From JBKPNX01 sp046732855 (GTDB lineage: Bacteria; Pseudomonadota; Alphaproteobacteria; Geminicoccales; Geminicoccaceae), in the NCBI GenBank assembly GCA_046732855.1, contig JBKPNX010000207.1, positions 1 through 56,863 on the forward strand: a DNA stretch of 56,863 nt, given 5' to 3'. The position numbers and the translations under genes are program-made. Shown here piece after piece: positions 14,998-24,290 of the stretch. The notes under the pieces are model-generated. The model was not told the DNA's origin and ran no database searches. It saw nothing but the letters and a program-made list of their open reading frames with translations. The number at the start of each line of letters is the position of its first letter. Positions within the stretch are counted from its first letter, which is position 1.

Positions 14998-16425
14998 ATG
15001 CTCGAGGAAAAACCGAACTACACGCTTGAGGAGATGGACCGGCAGAGCCTGTTCCATCCGCTCACCTCGATCGCGACGCACATGAAGAGCGGACCGCTGA
15101 TCGTCGAGCGCGGCCGGGGCGTGCGCATCCAGGACCACAAAGGGCGCGAGCTGATCGACTGCGGCGCCGGGCTCTGGTGCGTCAACATCGGCTACGGCCG
15201 GCCCGAGATCGCCGAAGCGGCGAAACGCGCGATCGAGAACCTGAACTACTACCACACCTTCGGCTCCTCCTCGAGCGAGCCGATCATCCGCCTCGCCGAT
15301 CGCATCCTCACGCTGTTCCGCGACCAGGCCGGCGCCGGCCACCTCGCCCGAGTGTTCTTCGGCTGCTCGGGCTCGGACGCCAACGACACCAACGTCAAGC
15401 TGGTCCGCTACTACAACAATCTGCGCGGGCGCCCGGCGAAGAAGAAGATCATCGCGCGCCAGGGCGGCTATCATGGCCTGACCTGCGCCGCCGCCAGCCT
15501 GACCGGCATCCCTGTCTACCACCGCGCCTGGGATCTGCCGCTCGAAGGCTTTCTCCACACCAGCTGCCCGCATTGGTACCGGTTCGCCGAGCCGGGCGAG
15601 AGCGAGACCGCGTTCTGCGAGCGCATGATCGGCGAGCTCGAGGCGCTGATCGAACGCGAAGGCGCCGATACGATCGCCGCGTTCTTCGCCGAGCCGATCA
15701 TGGGTACGGGCGGCGTGCTGCTGCCGCCTGCGGGCTACTTCGAGCGGGTCCAGGAGGTGCTCGAGCGCCACGACATCCTGTTCGTCGTCGACGAGGTGAT
15801 CACCGGCTTCGGCCGCACCGGGCAATGGTTCGCGACCGGTCTGTACGAGCTGAAGCCGGACATCGTCACGCTGGCCAAGGGCGTGACCAGCGCCTACTTC
15901 CCGGTGTCGGCGTCGGTGATCTCGAGCCGGGTCTGGGAGGTGCTCGAGGCCGCTTCGCCCGACTATGGCCCGGTGATGCACGGCTTCACCTACTCGGGCC
16001 ACCCCGTCGGTGGGGCGATCGGCCTCGCCAACCTGGAGATCATGGAGAACGAGGGCCTGGTCGAGAACGCGGCGCGGGTCGGGCCCTACCTGCTGCGCCG
16101 GCTCGAGGAGGCCGTCGGCGATCATCCCTACGTCGGCGACGTCCGGGGCGTCGGCCTCATCAGCGCGGTCGAGTTCATGGCCGATAAGGAGCGGCGCCGG
16201 CCATTCGATCCTGCGGCGAACGTGCATCGCATCGTCGCCGCCCAGGCGCTCGAGCAGGGCGTCATGGTGCGCCCGCTGCCGTTCATCGAGGTGATTCCGT
16301 TCTCGCCGCCGCTGTGCTTGACCGAGGCCGACTGCGACGAGGCTGTGGACGGGTTCGCCCGTGCGCTCGACGCGGCAACCCCTGAACTGCATCGACTCGC
16401 GGGCAAGGGACCGAATCGACGGTGA
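14998..16425 (+). CDS. Class III (omega) aminotransferase
   Basis: The protein has 475 residues. Landmarks are LIDCGAGLWCVNIGYG, FFGCSGSDANDTNVKL (phosphate cup), QGGYHGLTCAAAS, FAEPIMGTGGVLLPP, the FVVDEVITGFGRTGQW strand that holds the PLP-ring Asp, and the Schiff-base lysine in VTLAKGVTSAYFPVS. These proteins transfer amino groups from omega-amines such as beta-alanine, taurine, putrescine or GABA to pyruvate or 2-oxoglutarate. The start has a GGAGG site 6 bases upstream. Its exact amine is not resolved. Confidence 0.9.
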   Translation: MLEEKPNYTLEEMDRQSLFHPLTSIATHMKSGPLIVERGRGVRIQDHKGRELIDCGAGLWCVNIGYGRPEIAEAAKRAIENLNYYHTFGSSSSEPIIRLADRILTLFRDQAGAGHLARVFFGCSGSDANDTNVKLVRYYNNLRGRPAKKKIIARQGGYHGLTCAAASLTGIPVYHRAWDLPLEGFLHTSCPHWYRFAEPGESETAFCERMIGELEALIEREGADTIAAFFAEPIMGTGGVLLPPAGYFERVQEVLERHDILFVVDEVITGFGRTGQWFATGLYELKPDIVTLAKGVTSAYFPVSASVISSRVWEVLEAASPDYGPVMHGFTYSGHPVGGAIGLANLEIMENEGLVENAARVGPYLLRRLEEAVGDHPYVGDVRGVGLISAVEFMADKERRRPFDPAANVHRIVAAQALEQGVMVRPLPFIEVIPFSPPLCLTEADCDEAVDGFARALDAATPELHRLAGKGPNRR

Positions 16426-16686
16426 TCGCCGGAAGGCCTTGAGCGAAGCGCAGATGCGTGCCCGGCAGTCGGTCCACGTCCGGGCAATGCCTTCGATCGG
16501 GACCTGACGCCGCGTGCCCCGTCGCCTGCCCCGCCACTTGACACGATTGGTGCGGGGCAGTGACATGCCGCCTCGGGAAGGCGGCGAAGACTCGGGTCGT
16601 CCGCTCAGCGGCAGGGGCAGCCGGACCGTGCTTCAGATGCCGGCGTGTCGGGCCCGGCATCGACCGGCGGGTGCCTGGAGCGAGGC

Positions 16687-17550
16687 ATGACGCAGTTCTC
16701 CGATCGCACGCTGACCGCAGCCGTGGTCAACAGCCTGGCGCGCACCGAGGATCCTCGTTTCAAGGAGGTGGTCAGCAGCCTGGTCAGGCATTTGCATGGG
16801 TTCATCCGCGAGGTCGCGCCGACCGAGGCGGAGTGGAACGCGGGCATGGGCTTCCTTGCCGAGGCCGGACGGATGTGCGACGACAAACGGCAGGAGTTCA
16901 ACCTGCTCTCGGACGTTCTGGGCGCGACCATGATGGTCGACTACGTCAATCATCGGGCGCCCGACGGGGCGAGCGAATCGAGCGTGCTCGGCCCGTTCTA
17001 TCGGGACGGCGCCGAGGTGATGGCGGCGGGCTCGAACATCTCCAGGGATGGGCTCGGCGAGCCGGTGATCGTGTCCGGGCGGGTCTGCGACCTCGCCCGG
17101 GAGCCGATCGAGGGTGCGGTTCTCGACGTCTGGCAGACGTCACCCGTCGGACTCTACGAGAACCAGGATCCCGAGCAGCCGGAGATGAACCTGCGCGGCA
17201 AGTTCCTGACCGATGAGGCTGGGCGCTACCGGTTTCGCACGGTCAAACCATCGAGCTACCCGATTCCCCATGACGGGCCCGCGGGCCGGCTGCTGCGCGC
17301 GCTGGGCCGACACCCCTATCGCCCGGCCCACATTCACTTCATCATCTCGGCCGAAGGCTATGCGCCTTTGACCACCCAACTGTTCGTCAGCGGCGATGAG
17401 TACCTCGACTCGGATGCCGTGTTTGGCGTCAAGGACGCTCTCACCGTCGATCTGCGGCGCCACGAGTCCGACGACGAGGCGCGCCGGCTCGAAGTGACCG
17501 CGCCGTTCTACACCGTCGAGTACGACTTCGCGCTCAGGCCCGCGGCGTGA
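16687..17550 (+). CDS. Intradiol ring-cleavage dioxygenase (catechol/hydroxyquinol 1,2-dioxygenase type)
   Basis: The protein has 287 residues. The N-terminal helical linker region has RHLHGFIREVAPTEAEW, then ESSVLGPFYRDGAEV. The catalytic barrel has VLDVWQTSPVGLYENQ (first Fe tyrosine), YRFRTVKPSSYPIPHDGP (second tyrosine) and RPAHIHFIIS (two Fe histidines). These four ligands mark an Fe(III) intradiol enzyme that opens catechol or 1,2,4-benzenetriol between the hydroxyls to a muconate or maleylacetate. The ATG at 16687 has a GAGG site. It lies directly before a sugar-type ABC importer and may act on a compound that it brings in; this is inference. Confidence 0.92.
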   Translation: MTQFSDRTLTAAVVNSLARTEDPRFKEVVSSLVRHLHGFIREVAPTEAEWNAGMGFLAEAGRMCDDKRQEFNLLSDVLGATMMVDYVNHRAPDGASESSVLGPFYRDGAEVMAAGSNISRDGLGEPVIVSGRVCDLAREPIEGAVLDVWQTSPVGLYENQDPEQPEMNLRGKFLTDEAGRYRFRTVKPSSYPIPHDGPAGRLLRALGRHPYRPAHIHFIISAEGYAPLTTQLFVSGDEYLDSDAVFGVKDALTVDLRRHESDDEARRLEVTAPFYTVEYDFALRPAA

Positions 17551-17641
17551 CTTTTGCCGGGTGGGAGGCGTGCCGTTCGATCGTCGACCCGAGGCAACGA
17601 CCAGAACAACCAACCGTCGACTTCTGTCAGGGAGAGCAACG

Positions 17642-18793
17642 ATGCATCGACACTTTTCCGGACTGGCGCTCGCCGGCCTGGCTGCTGCGACCATGCTCGG
17701 TGTTCCCGGCACCGGCGACGCGCAGGACAAGGAAGGCTACCAGGGCGTGCCGCGTACCTTCCTCTGGGCAAACGGCCCGATCCAGTTCACTGACACTGCC
17801 CAGTACAAGAAGGACCCGCCCTACGTCATCGGTTTCAGCAACGCTTCGGTGTCCAACATCTGGCGGGTCGGCATGCAGCACGCGATCGAAGCGGCCGCCG
17901 CCCGTCACGCCGACAAGATCGACAAGCTGATCATCACCGACGCCAACGACGACCCGGCCAAGCAGGCGGCCGACATCCAGGACCTGGTCGAGCGCGAGGT
18001 CGATCTCCTGATCGTGAGCCCGGCCACCGCGGAGGCGCTCGACCCGGCGGTCACGCGCGCGATGAGCCGCGGCATCCCGGTGATCCTGGTCGACCGCCGG
18101 GTGACCTCGGACAATTTCGTCAGCTTCGTCACTGCCACCGACTGGGCGCTCGCCCGGTTCATGGCCCAGTGGCTGGCCGAGACGCTGAACTTCGAGGGCA
18201 ACATCGTGATGCTACCCGGTCTCGCCGGCTCGAGCCCCGCGGAGAACCGGATCAAGGCGGCGCACGAGGTGTTCGACAAATACCCCGGGATCAAGATCCT
18301 CGAGCTGCAGTACACCGACTGGAGCCCGGCGAAGGGCAAGCAGGTCATGTCGGCGCTGATCCAGAAGTACGGCGACCAGATCGACGGCGTGTGGTCGGAC
18401 CACGGCCTGCAAGGCTCGGGCGCGATCGAAGCGTTCGTCGCGGCGGGCTACGGCAAAGGCGAGATTCCGCCGAACACCTGCGCCGATCTGAACGCGTGCG
18501 TGAAGCTCGCGGTCGAGTACGACGTGCCGGTCATCAATTTCGATTATCCGCCGGCCATGGGCGCGGACTCGGTCGATCTGGCGCTCCAGGTGCTGGCCGG
18601 CAATCCGGTGCCGAAGATCTACGAGGTGAACGTCGACGTGATCGTGTCCAAGGGCCACGAGACCACTTCGATCAAGGCGGACAAGTGGGTCGAGGACTAC
18701 GCACAGATGGACAAGCCCGGCGAGCTGATTCTCTCGACCGGCCTTGGCCCGGACTACGATCCATCGACCTTCAAGGTCGATTATCCGCACTGA
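17642..18793 (+). CDS. Periplasmic sugar-binding protein (RbsB-like) of ABC importer 1
   Basis: The protein has 383 residues. The signal peptide is MHRHFSGLALAGLAAATMLG. The type-1 periplasmic fold (peripla_BP_4) begins YVIGFSNASVSNIWRVG. Family strands are IIVSP-like LLIVSPATAEAL and GIPVILVDRRV, followed by a hinge and VWSDHGLQGSGAIEAF, then VPVINFDYPPAMGADSV. It captures a sugar or sugar-like ligand for the importer encoded downstream. Two cysteines (NTCADLNACVK) are uncommon in this family and may form a disulfide. The start is an ATG with GGGAG. Confidence 0.88.
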   Translation: MHRHFSGLALAGLAAATMLGVPGTGDAQDKEGYQGVPRTFLWANGPIQFTDTAQYKKDPPYVIGFSNASVSNIWRVGMQHAIEAAAARHADKIDKLIITDANDDPAKQAADIQDLVEREVDLLIVSPATAEALDPAVTRAMSRGIPVILVDRRVTSDNFVSFVTATDWALARFMAQWLAETLNFEGNIVMLPGLAGSSPAENRIKAAHEVFDKYPGIKILELQYTDWSPAKGKQVMSALIQKYGDQIDGVWSDHGLQGSGAIEAFVAAGYGKGEIPPNTCADLNACVKLAVEYDVPVINFDYPPAMGADSVDLALQVLAGNPVPKIYEVNVDVIVSKGHETTSIKADKWVEDYAQMDKPGELILSTGLGPDYDPSTFKVDYPH

Positions 18794-18875
18794 GGTTCTG
18801 CGGCCCCGGCGCGGCGGCTCGGCTGCCGCCCAGGCCCGCTGTCCGCCCGAGGTTCGCCGGCGAGGACAAGGGCGC

Positions 18876-20384
18876 GTGCTTCGGATCGAAGGCATCACCA
18901 AGCGCTTCCCGGGCGTGCTGTCGCTCGATGCGGTCGACTTCGACGTCGTCGCGGGCGAGGTGCACGCGCTGGTAGGCGAGAACGGCGCCGGCAAGTCGAC
19001 TCTGATCAAGGTGATCGCCGGCGCCTATCAGCCGGATGCGGGCACGATCGAGTTCGCCGGCGAGAGGCGCGTGTGGGCGAGCCCGCAGGCCGCGCGCGCC
19101 GCCGGGATTCACGTCATCTACCAGGAGCTCGTGCTGTTTCCCGAGCTCACCGTGGCCGAGAACGTGATGATCGACCAGGCGCCGCGCAACCGTTTCGGCC
19201 TGATCGACCACCGCGCGATGCGGCGGCGCGCCACGGCGGCTCTGGCCGAGCTGGGGATCGCGCTCGACCCCCGCATTCCGGTCAAGCACCTGTCGGTCGC
19301 CGACCAGCAGATGCTCGAGATCGCCAAGGCCCTGATCGGCGACGCCAAGCTCCTGATCCTGGATGAGCCAACCGCGGTGATCTCCGGCCGGGAGGCCGAG
19401 CTGCTGTTCGAACGCATGCGCCGCCTGCGCGATCGGGGTGCTGCGATCATCTACATCTCGCACCGCCTCGAAGAGGTGTTCCGCGTCGCCGATCGCGTTA
19501 CCGTGCTGAAGGACGGGCGCCGGGTCGGCACCTGGCCGCTCTCCGCGATCGACCGTGCGCGCCTCGTCGCGAGCATGGTCGGGCGCGAGCTGGCCGACAT
19601 CTACCCGCCAAAACCCGAGGCGGTCGAGCGGAGCCGCCCGGTCCTCGAGGTCGAGGGCCTGAGCGCCGGCGATCGGGTGCAGGGGGTCAGCTTCCGGCTC
19701 TACCCGGGCGAGGTGCTCGGCATCGCCGGGCTGGTCGGCGCCGGCCGCACGATCCTGGCGCATGCTCTGTTCGGCAGCCTGCCGTGGACCTCGGGCGCGG
19801 TACGGCTCGACGGTGCGCCCTACCGGCCGACGACGCCTGGCGATGCGATCGCGCGCGGCGTCGCTTTCCTGACCGAGGATCGCCGGGCCGAGGGGCTGCT
19901 CCTGAACCTGCAGGTGGCGCCCAACATCACGCCGCCCGCGTTGGGTGAGGTGACCAATGGTCCGCTACTCGACGTCCGCGCCGAGCAGCGGATCGCCGAG
20001 CAGGAGATCGCGAGATACGCGATCGCGGCGCGGTCGCCTCGGGACGAGGTGGTCGCCCTGTCCGGCGGCAATCAGCAGAAAATCCTGTTCAGCCGCTGGG
20101 CGCGCGCCTGCCACAAGGTGCTGATCCTGGATGAGCCCACCCGCGGCGTGGACGTCGGCGCCAAGGTCGAGATCTACCGGATTATCCGCGCTCTAGCCGA
20201 GCAGGACATCGGGGTGATCATGATCAGTTCGGAACTGCCCGAGATCATCGGGCTGTGCGACCGGGTCCTGGTCATGCGCGAGGGCGTGATGACCGGTGAG
20301 CTGGCCGGTGCGGGCGCCACGGAAGAGGCGATCATGCAACTCGCCACGGCGCATCCCGCGAGCCTGCGCGAGGCGGCGGCGTGA
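18876..20384 (+). CDS. Sugar ABC transporter ATPase (RbsA/XylG type), tandem nucleotide-binding domains
   Basis: The protein has 502 residues, the family's normal length. First domain: VGENGAGKSTLIKVIAG (Walker A), LSVADQQMLEIAKAL (non-canonical signature), LILDEPTAVIS (Walker B). Second domain: GLVGAGRTILAHALFG (degenerate Walker A), LSGGNQQKILFSRW and LILDEPTRGVDVG. These are the features of carbohydrate uptake (CUT2) ATPases. The GTG at 18876 (VLRIEGITKRF) is chosen because sequence farther upstream is Arg-rich and unlike the family, and an AGGACAAGG site precedes it. The stop overlaps the next gene by GTGA. Confidence 0.93.
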   Translation: MLRIEGITKRFPGVLSLDAVDFDVVAGEVHALVGENGAGKSTLIKVIAGAYQPDAGTIEFAGERRVWASPQAARAAGIHVIYQELVLFPELTVAENVMIDQAPRNRFGLIDHRAMRRRATAALAELGIALDPRIPVKHLSVADQQMLEIAKALIGDAKLLILDEPTAVISGREAELLFERMRRLRDRGAAIIYISHRLEEVFRVADRVTVLKDGRRVGTWPLSAIDRARLVASMVGRELADIYPPKPEAVERSRPVLEVEGLSAGDRVQGVSFRLYPGEVLGIAGLVGAGRTILAHALFGSLPWTSGAVRLDGAPYRPTTPGDAIARGVAFLTEDRRAEGLLLNLQVAPNITPPALGEVTNGPLLDVRAEQRIAEQEIARYAIAARSPRDEVVALSGGNQQKILFSRWARACHKVLILDEPTRGVDVGAKVEIYRIIRALAEQDIGVIMISSELPEIIGLCDRVLVMREGVMTGELAGAGATEEAIMQLATAHPASLREAAA

Positions 20385-21331
20385 GCGCCGCGGCCCAGGC
20401 GCTCCGCCGGATCAATCCGGCCCTGCCGATCGTGGTCGGCCTGCTGGTTGCGCTCGCGGCGATCGGCGCGGCCTTCAGCGACCGCTTCGGCACGCTCCGT
20501 AACTTCACCAACGTGTTCGAGCAGGCGGCCGGGCTCGGCTTCGTCAGCCTCGGCCAGACCCTGGTCATCCTGACCGGCGGCATCGACCTTTCGATCGACG
20601 GCATCGTCACCGTCGCGGCGATGCTCACCTCCGGCCTGATCGACGGCGCTCCCGCGCGCGTTGTCCCGGTGGTCGCCTTGGTTCTGCTGGTCGGCACATT
20701 GATCGGGGCCGCGAACGGCGCTTTGACGGTCCTGCTCCGGGTGCATCCGCTGATCGTCACCATCGGCATGGCGAGCGTGCTGCAGGGCGCGGGGCTGCTG
20801 TACTCGCTCAATCCGCCCGGCTCGGTGCCGCTCGAGTTCGAGGGGTTCGCGTACGGCCGCGTGGCCGGCGTGCCGGTCGCTGGCGCGATCATGCTGGCGC
20901 TGTTCCTTCTGGTCGGGATGTTTCTCCGCTCGACCCGCCTCGGCCGGCAGATCTACGCGGTCGGCGGCGATCCGTTCGCGGCGCGTCTGATCGGCATCCC
21001 GCACGACAAGGTGATCATCGTCGCCTATGCCCTCTCCGGCCTGTTCGCGGCGCTCACCGCGGTCTACCTGGTCAGCCGGCTCGGCATCGGCGATCCCTGG
21101 GCCGGCCAGGGCTGGGCGCTGCGCTCGATCACCCCGGTCGTGGTCGGCGGCACGCTGCTTGCCGGCGGTCGCGGCGGCGTGACCGGCACCCTGCTCGGCG
21201 TGTTCCTGATCTCGCTGCTCAACAACCTCCTGAACTATCTCGACGTCTCGACCTACTATCAGTGGATCATCCAGGGCCTGATCATCATCGTCGCCGTCTC
21301 GGTTTACGTCGAACGGAGGCGTCGGGCGTGA
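20381..21331 (+). CDS. Sugar ABC permease 1 (RbsC-like)
   Basis: The protein has 316 residues and is highly hydrophobic, with about 8-10 membrane segments. The CUT2 permease hallmarks are FVSLGQTLVILTGGIDLSID and ITPVVVGGTLLAGGRGGVTG, and AVGGDPFAARLIGI in the loop that contacts the ATPase. It is translationally coupled to the ATPase (GTGA) and to permease 2 (GTGA). Two different RbsC-like permeases in one operon suggest a heterodimeric channel, as in AI-2 (LsrC/LsrD) importers. Confidence 0.9.
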   Translation: MSAAAQALRRINPALPIVVGLLVALAAIGAAFSDRFGTLRNFTNVFEQAAGLGFVSLGQTLVILTGGIDLSIDGIVTVAAMLTSGLIDGAPARVVPVVALVLLVGTLIGAANGALTVLLRVHPLIVTIGMASVLQGAGLLYSLNPPGSVPLEFEGFAYGRVAGVPVAGAIMLALFLLVGMFLRSTRLGRQIYAVGGDPFAARLIGIPHDKVIIVAYALSGLFAALTAVYLVSRLGIGDPWAGQGWALRSITPVVVGGTLLAGGRGGVTGTLLGVFLISLLNNLLNYLDVSTYYQWIIQGLIIIVAVSVYVERRRRA

Positions 21332-22314
21332 GGGACGCGGTCATCACGCCAAAGGCCGCCGGCGCCGCGGCGCCCGAGTGGCGGCATGCCGCGCGCGACT
21401 TCCTCGAGCGCTATGGCCTGTTCGTTTTTTGCGCCCTGCTCATCGCCTTCGGCGCCCTGGTCTCGGACAAATTCCTGAGCGCCAAGAACATCCAGGACGT
21501 GCTGACCCAGGCCGCCCCGCTCGGCATCGTCGTGGTCGGCCAGGCGTTCGTGCTGCTCGTGCGCGGCTTCGATCTCTCGGTCGCGTCGCTAATGGCGACC
21601 GTCGCGGTGATCGGCACGGCGTTCAACGCGACCTCCAACCTCATGGTGCCGGCGATCTTTCTGGTCGGGATCGCGTTCTCCACCGTGGTCGGGCTGATCA
21701 ACGGCTGGCTGGTGACCAAGCGCAACGTGTCGCCGTTCCTGGCCACGCTCGCGATGATGATCGTGCTCCAGGGCTTCCGTTTTGCCTACACCGGAGGCGC
21801 CCCCTCTGGCGCGCTGCCCGACGGCTTTCGCGTGCTGGGCACCGGCCGCGTGCTCGGCGTCCCGATCAACTTACTTGCGCTGTTGCTGATCGCCGCCCTG
21901 TTCGGTTTCCTGCTGCACGCGACGCCGTTCGGCCGCAAGGTCTACATCGTCGGCGGCAACCCCGAGGCCGCGCGGCTGTGCGGCATCGCGGTCGATCGCG
22001 TCCGGATCGCCTGCTATGTCATCTCGTCCGTGCTCGCCGGCATCGGCGGCCTGTTCCTGGTCGGCTACGTCGGCAGCATCGACAACTGGGTCGGCCGCGG
22101 CTACGAGCTCGATTCGATCGTCGCCTGCGTGATGGGCGGCGTGGCGATCACCGGCGGCCGGGGCAGCATCTTCGGGGCGCTGGCCGGCGCGCTGATCCTG
22201 ATCATCCTGTTCAATCTGGTTCTGCTGCTCGGTTTCCAGGTGCAGTGGCAGTACGTGCTGAAGGGCGTGATCATCATCGTCGCGGCGGCGTTCTATCTGA
22301 ACCGGAACCGCTGA
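21328..22314 (+). CDS. Sugar ABC permease 2 (RbsC-like)
   Basis: The protein has 328 residues and is a CUT2 permease related to the preceding one but clearly divergent. It has VVVGQAFVLLVRGFDLSVAS, IVGGNPEAARLCGIAVDR and DSIVACVMGGVAITGGRGS. The GTG at 21328 overlaps the previous stop (GTGA). The divergence argues for a heterodimeric membrane domain rather than a recent duplication. The ligand is unknown; context (intradiol dioxygenase, VOC protein) is compatible with a sugar, polyol or aromatic glycoside. Confidence 0.9.
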   Translation: MRDAVITPKAAGAAAPEWRHAARDFLERYGLFVFCALLIAFGALVSDKFLSAKNIQDVLTQAAPLGIVVVGQAFVLLVRGFDLSVASLMATVAVIGTAFNATSNLMVPAIFLVGIAFSTVVGLINGWLVTKRNVSPFLATLAMMIVLQGFRFAYTGGAPSGALPDGFRVLGTGRVLGVPINLLALLLIAALFGFLLHATPFGRKVYIVGGNPEAARLCGIAVDRVRIACYVISSVLAGIGGLFLVGYVGSIDNWVGRGYELDSIVACVMGGVAITGGRGSIFGALAGALILIILFNLVLLLGFQVQWQYVLKGVIIIVAAAFYLNRNR

Positions 22315-22358
22315 ACGGGGTACCCTGGGACGAGGCTTATTCGTAAAGGGAGGCGATC

Positions 22359-22901
22359 ATGGCGGACAACGCGGGTGGGCTGCCCGGCCTGTGCGGCACC
22401 GAGCACGTCGGGATCACGGTGCCGGACCTCGACCAGGCGATCGATTTCTTCGTCAACGTGCTCGGCTGCGAGGAGTTTTTTCCGCTCGGACCGTTCCGGG
22501 CCGACGACGACTGGATGGCCGTGCATCTGGGCGTGCACCCGCGCGCTGAGATCAAGAAGATGCGCTATCTGCGCTGCGCGAACGGCTCTAACATCGAGCT
22601 GTTCGAGTACGAAGCGCCCGACCAGAATCGCCGCCAGCCCAGGAACAGCGACATCGGCGCGTGTCACCTGGGCTTCTACGTCGAGAACCTGGATGCGGCG
22701 GTCACCTACCTCAAGGAGCAGGGCGTCGAGGTGCAGGGCGAGCCGACCACGATGACCGCGGGCCCGAGCGCCGGCAACCGCTGGGTCTACTTCCGCGCCC
22801 CCTGGGGCCTACAGCTCGAGCTGATCAGCTCGCCGCAGGGCCAGGCGTACGAGAAGGAGTACCGCAACCGGCTCTGGCACCCCAAGTACCCCGATCGCTG
22901 A
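22359..22901 (+). CDS. VOC-family (glyoxalase/extradiol-fold) protein
   Basis: The protein has 180 residues with two beta-alpha-beta-beta-beta modules. The first starts GTEHVGITVPDLDQAIDFFV and ends NGSNIELFEY. The second starts ACHLGFYVENLDAAVTYL and ends WGLQLELISS. The His and Glu positions (EHVGITV, NIELFEY, CHLGFYV, LQLELIS) match the 2-His/2-Glu metal site of glyoxalase-like members. It lies 44 bp after the second permease with an AAAGGGAGG site and is probably the last gene of the importer operon. Activity could be a lyase, isomerase or dioxygenase. Confidence 0.82.
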   Translation: MADNAGGLPGLCGTEHVGITVPDLDQAIDFFVNVLGCEEFFPLGPFRADDDWMAVHLGVHPRAEIKKMRYLRCANGSNIELFEYEAPDQNRRQPRNSDIGACHLGFYVENLDAAVTYLKEQGVEVQGEPTTMTAGPSAGNRWVYFRAPWGLQLELISSPQGQAYEKEYRNRLWHPKYPDR

Positions 22902-22924
22902 CGTCGCGGCGTGCGGCACGCCTG

Positions 22925-23085
22925 TCAGGAGCGGTCGCGCGTATGGCCGCAGCGCGTACAGAAGCGGTGTGCGGACGCGCGTTCGCTGCGCCGCAGCGGG
23001 CACAGACCAGCGAGAGCCTCGCTCCGCAGGCCGGGCAGAACGCTGCGCTGGCCGGCGCATCGCGCTGACACACGAGACATCTCAT
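22925..23085 (-). pseudogene. Double zinc-ribbon protein, frameshifted
   Basis: The reading frame from 23085 gives MRCLVCQRDAPASAAFCPACG, then LVCARCGAANARP, which is a zinc ribbon and the first half of a second one. The matching second half, HRFCTRCGHTRDRS and a stop, is in another frame and ends at 22925. One frameshift near 22968-22975 therefore interrupts a protein of about 50 residues. Either this is a decayed gene or a base is wrong in the assembly. Function of such short zinc-ribbon proteins is unknown. Confidence 0.65.
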
Positions 23086-23192
23086 GGCAGCCTCTCAATG
23101 TCGCGGACAGCAGCAGCCGGCCGCCGATGCGCGTGGCCCCATGCGTTGTGATCAGCCTCGGCCGTGACGAACGTCGCGCGCTGGACCAGGCG

Positions 23193-24170
23193 CTACTCGC
23201 GCTGAATCGGAATCGCCAACGGGCGCAGTGGCGACGCGGTCCCGCCTCGAATCTTCAGGGGAGAGGCAATGAACAGGAACTCATATACCTGATCCCGCGC
23301 CAGGTCTTCCAGCCAGACGACTTCGAGGAGCGAGACCCCGCGCTCGGCAAACAGATACGTGTGGACCGGAACGAAGTTGTCCGGATTCTTCGAGGGAAAG
23401 CTCTCGACGCCAAAGTTATCGGCCCCCAGCAGCATCGCCTGTTGCCCCTCGACCAGCCACTGGGCTGCCTCGAGGCTCAGACCAGGTTGATCCGCGAGGC
23501 GGTACTTGGTCTCATCGGGCCACAGGGTCATGACCCCGGTCCGTGTCAGGACCACATCGCCCGGGCGAAGCGTCGTGCCTTGTTTCTTCAGCGCCTCCTG
23601 CAGGTCTGCCACCGTGATGGAATACGACGCGGGCAAGTGCGCCACGTTTTTGGACCTGGCCACATCGATGAGCACGCCCCGGGCCACGATGGGAGGGTAC
23701 TTGTCGGCCCCGGATCTGGTCCACCCCCGCATGCCGAGCGCGTCGTCGGCGCTGACCTGGTTCCAGATCTTCCCCTGCAGCCCGAAGTGATTGAGGGTGT
23801 CGAGGTGGGTGCCGCTATGGGTATACAGCGAGATTGCGTCGCCGGAGTAAGACAGCAGTTCCTTGGCGGTGCCGCGGGCGGGCGTGTGCGTCATCCAGAT
23901 CTGGAAGGTCGGATCCCCGAAGGGACCACAGCAGTTCGGCATCCCGACAAACAGGTCCACGCCCAGGTCGTAGACGTTGCCGTTCGCCACCTGCTTGAGG
24001 ACATCGAGCCGGGAGGCGTCGGTCATCATGTTGAGGGTGCCGATTTCATCGGCGGGACCCCACGGGCTCTTGGCCGCAGTGTTCTTGGCGATCTGCGCCA
24101 CCGCTGGCCCGGGCGCCGCCGCCAGCGCCGCCACGCCGACCATCGCAAGGATCGCGACCATCGGGGTCAT
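23193..24170 (-). CDS. Cyclase-family (kynurenine formamidase-like) exported hydrolase
   Basis: The protein has 325 residues from the ATG at 24170, which has an AGGAGG site. The signal peptide is MTPMVAILAMVGVAALAAA and ends AVAQ. The metal motif of the cyclase family, SGTHLDTLNHFG (His-x-Gly-Thr-His-x-Asp pattern), is intact, along with LRPGDVVLTRTGVM and LLGADNFGVESFP. Relatives hydrolyse N-formylkynurenine, isatin or other cyclic amides. An exported location suggests action on a compound met outside the cytoplasm. It is flanked by gene remnants on both sides but is itself intact. Confidence 0.85.
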   Translation of the reverse strand: MTPMVAILAMVGVAALAAAPGPAVAQIAKNTAAKSPWGPADEIGTLNMMTDASRLDVLKQVANGNVYDLGVDLFVGMPNCCGPFGDPTFQIWMTHTPARGTAKELLSYSGDAISLYTHSGTHLDTLNHFGLQGKIWNQVSADDALGMRGWTRSGADKYPPIVARGVLIDVARSKNVAHLPASYSITVADLQEALKKQGTTLRPGDVVLTRTGVMTLWPDETKYRLADQPGLSLEAAQWLVEGQQAMLLGADNFGVESFPSKNPDNFVPVHTYLFAERGVSLLEVVWLEDLARDQVYEFLFIASPLKIRGGTASPLRPLAIPIQRE

Positions 24171-24290
24171 GGCCGGCCTCCTGTGCGTGGGAGTCGAACC
24201 GGCGAGGTGTTGCGAATCAAAGAGTCGTCTCGACGCGGGACGGAGTGACATCATCGCTGCCCTCCCAATGACGGGTCTGGTGGAGGGAAG

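Noticed and set aside
14797..16566. 589-codon minus-strand frame opposite the class III aminotransferase
   Set aside because: It is a shadow frame of the aminotransferase, without a ribosome-binding site or any domain.
24182..24205. GGAGTCGAACC, reminiscent of a tRNA T-arm on the minus strand
   Set aside because: The flanking bases do not form a T-stem, and no acceptor or anticodon arm can be folded around it.
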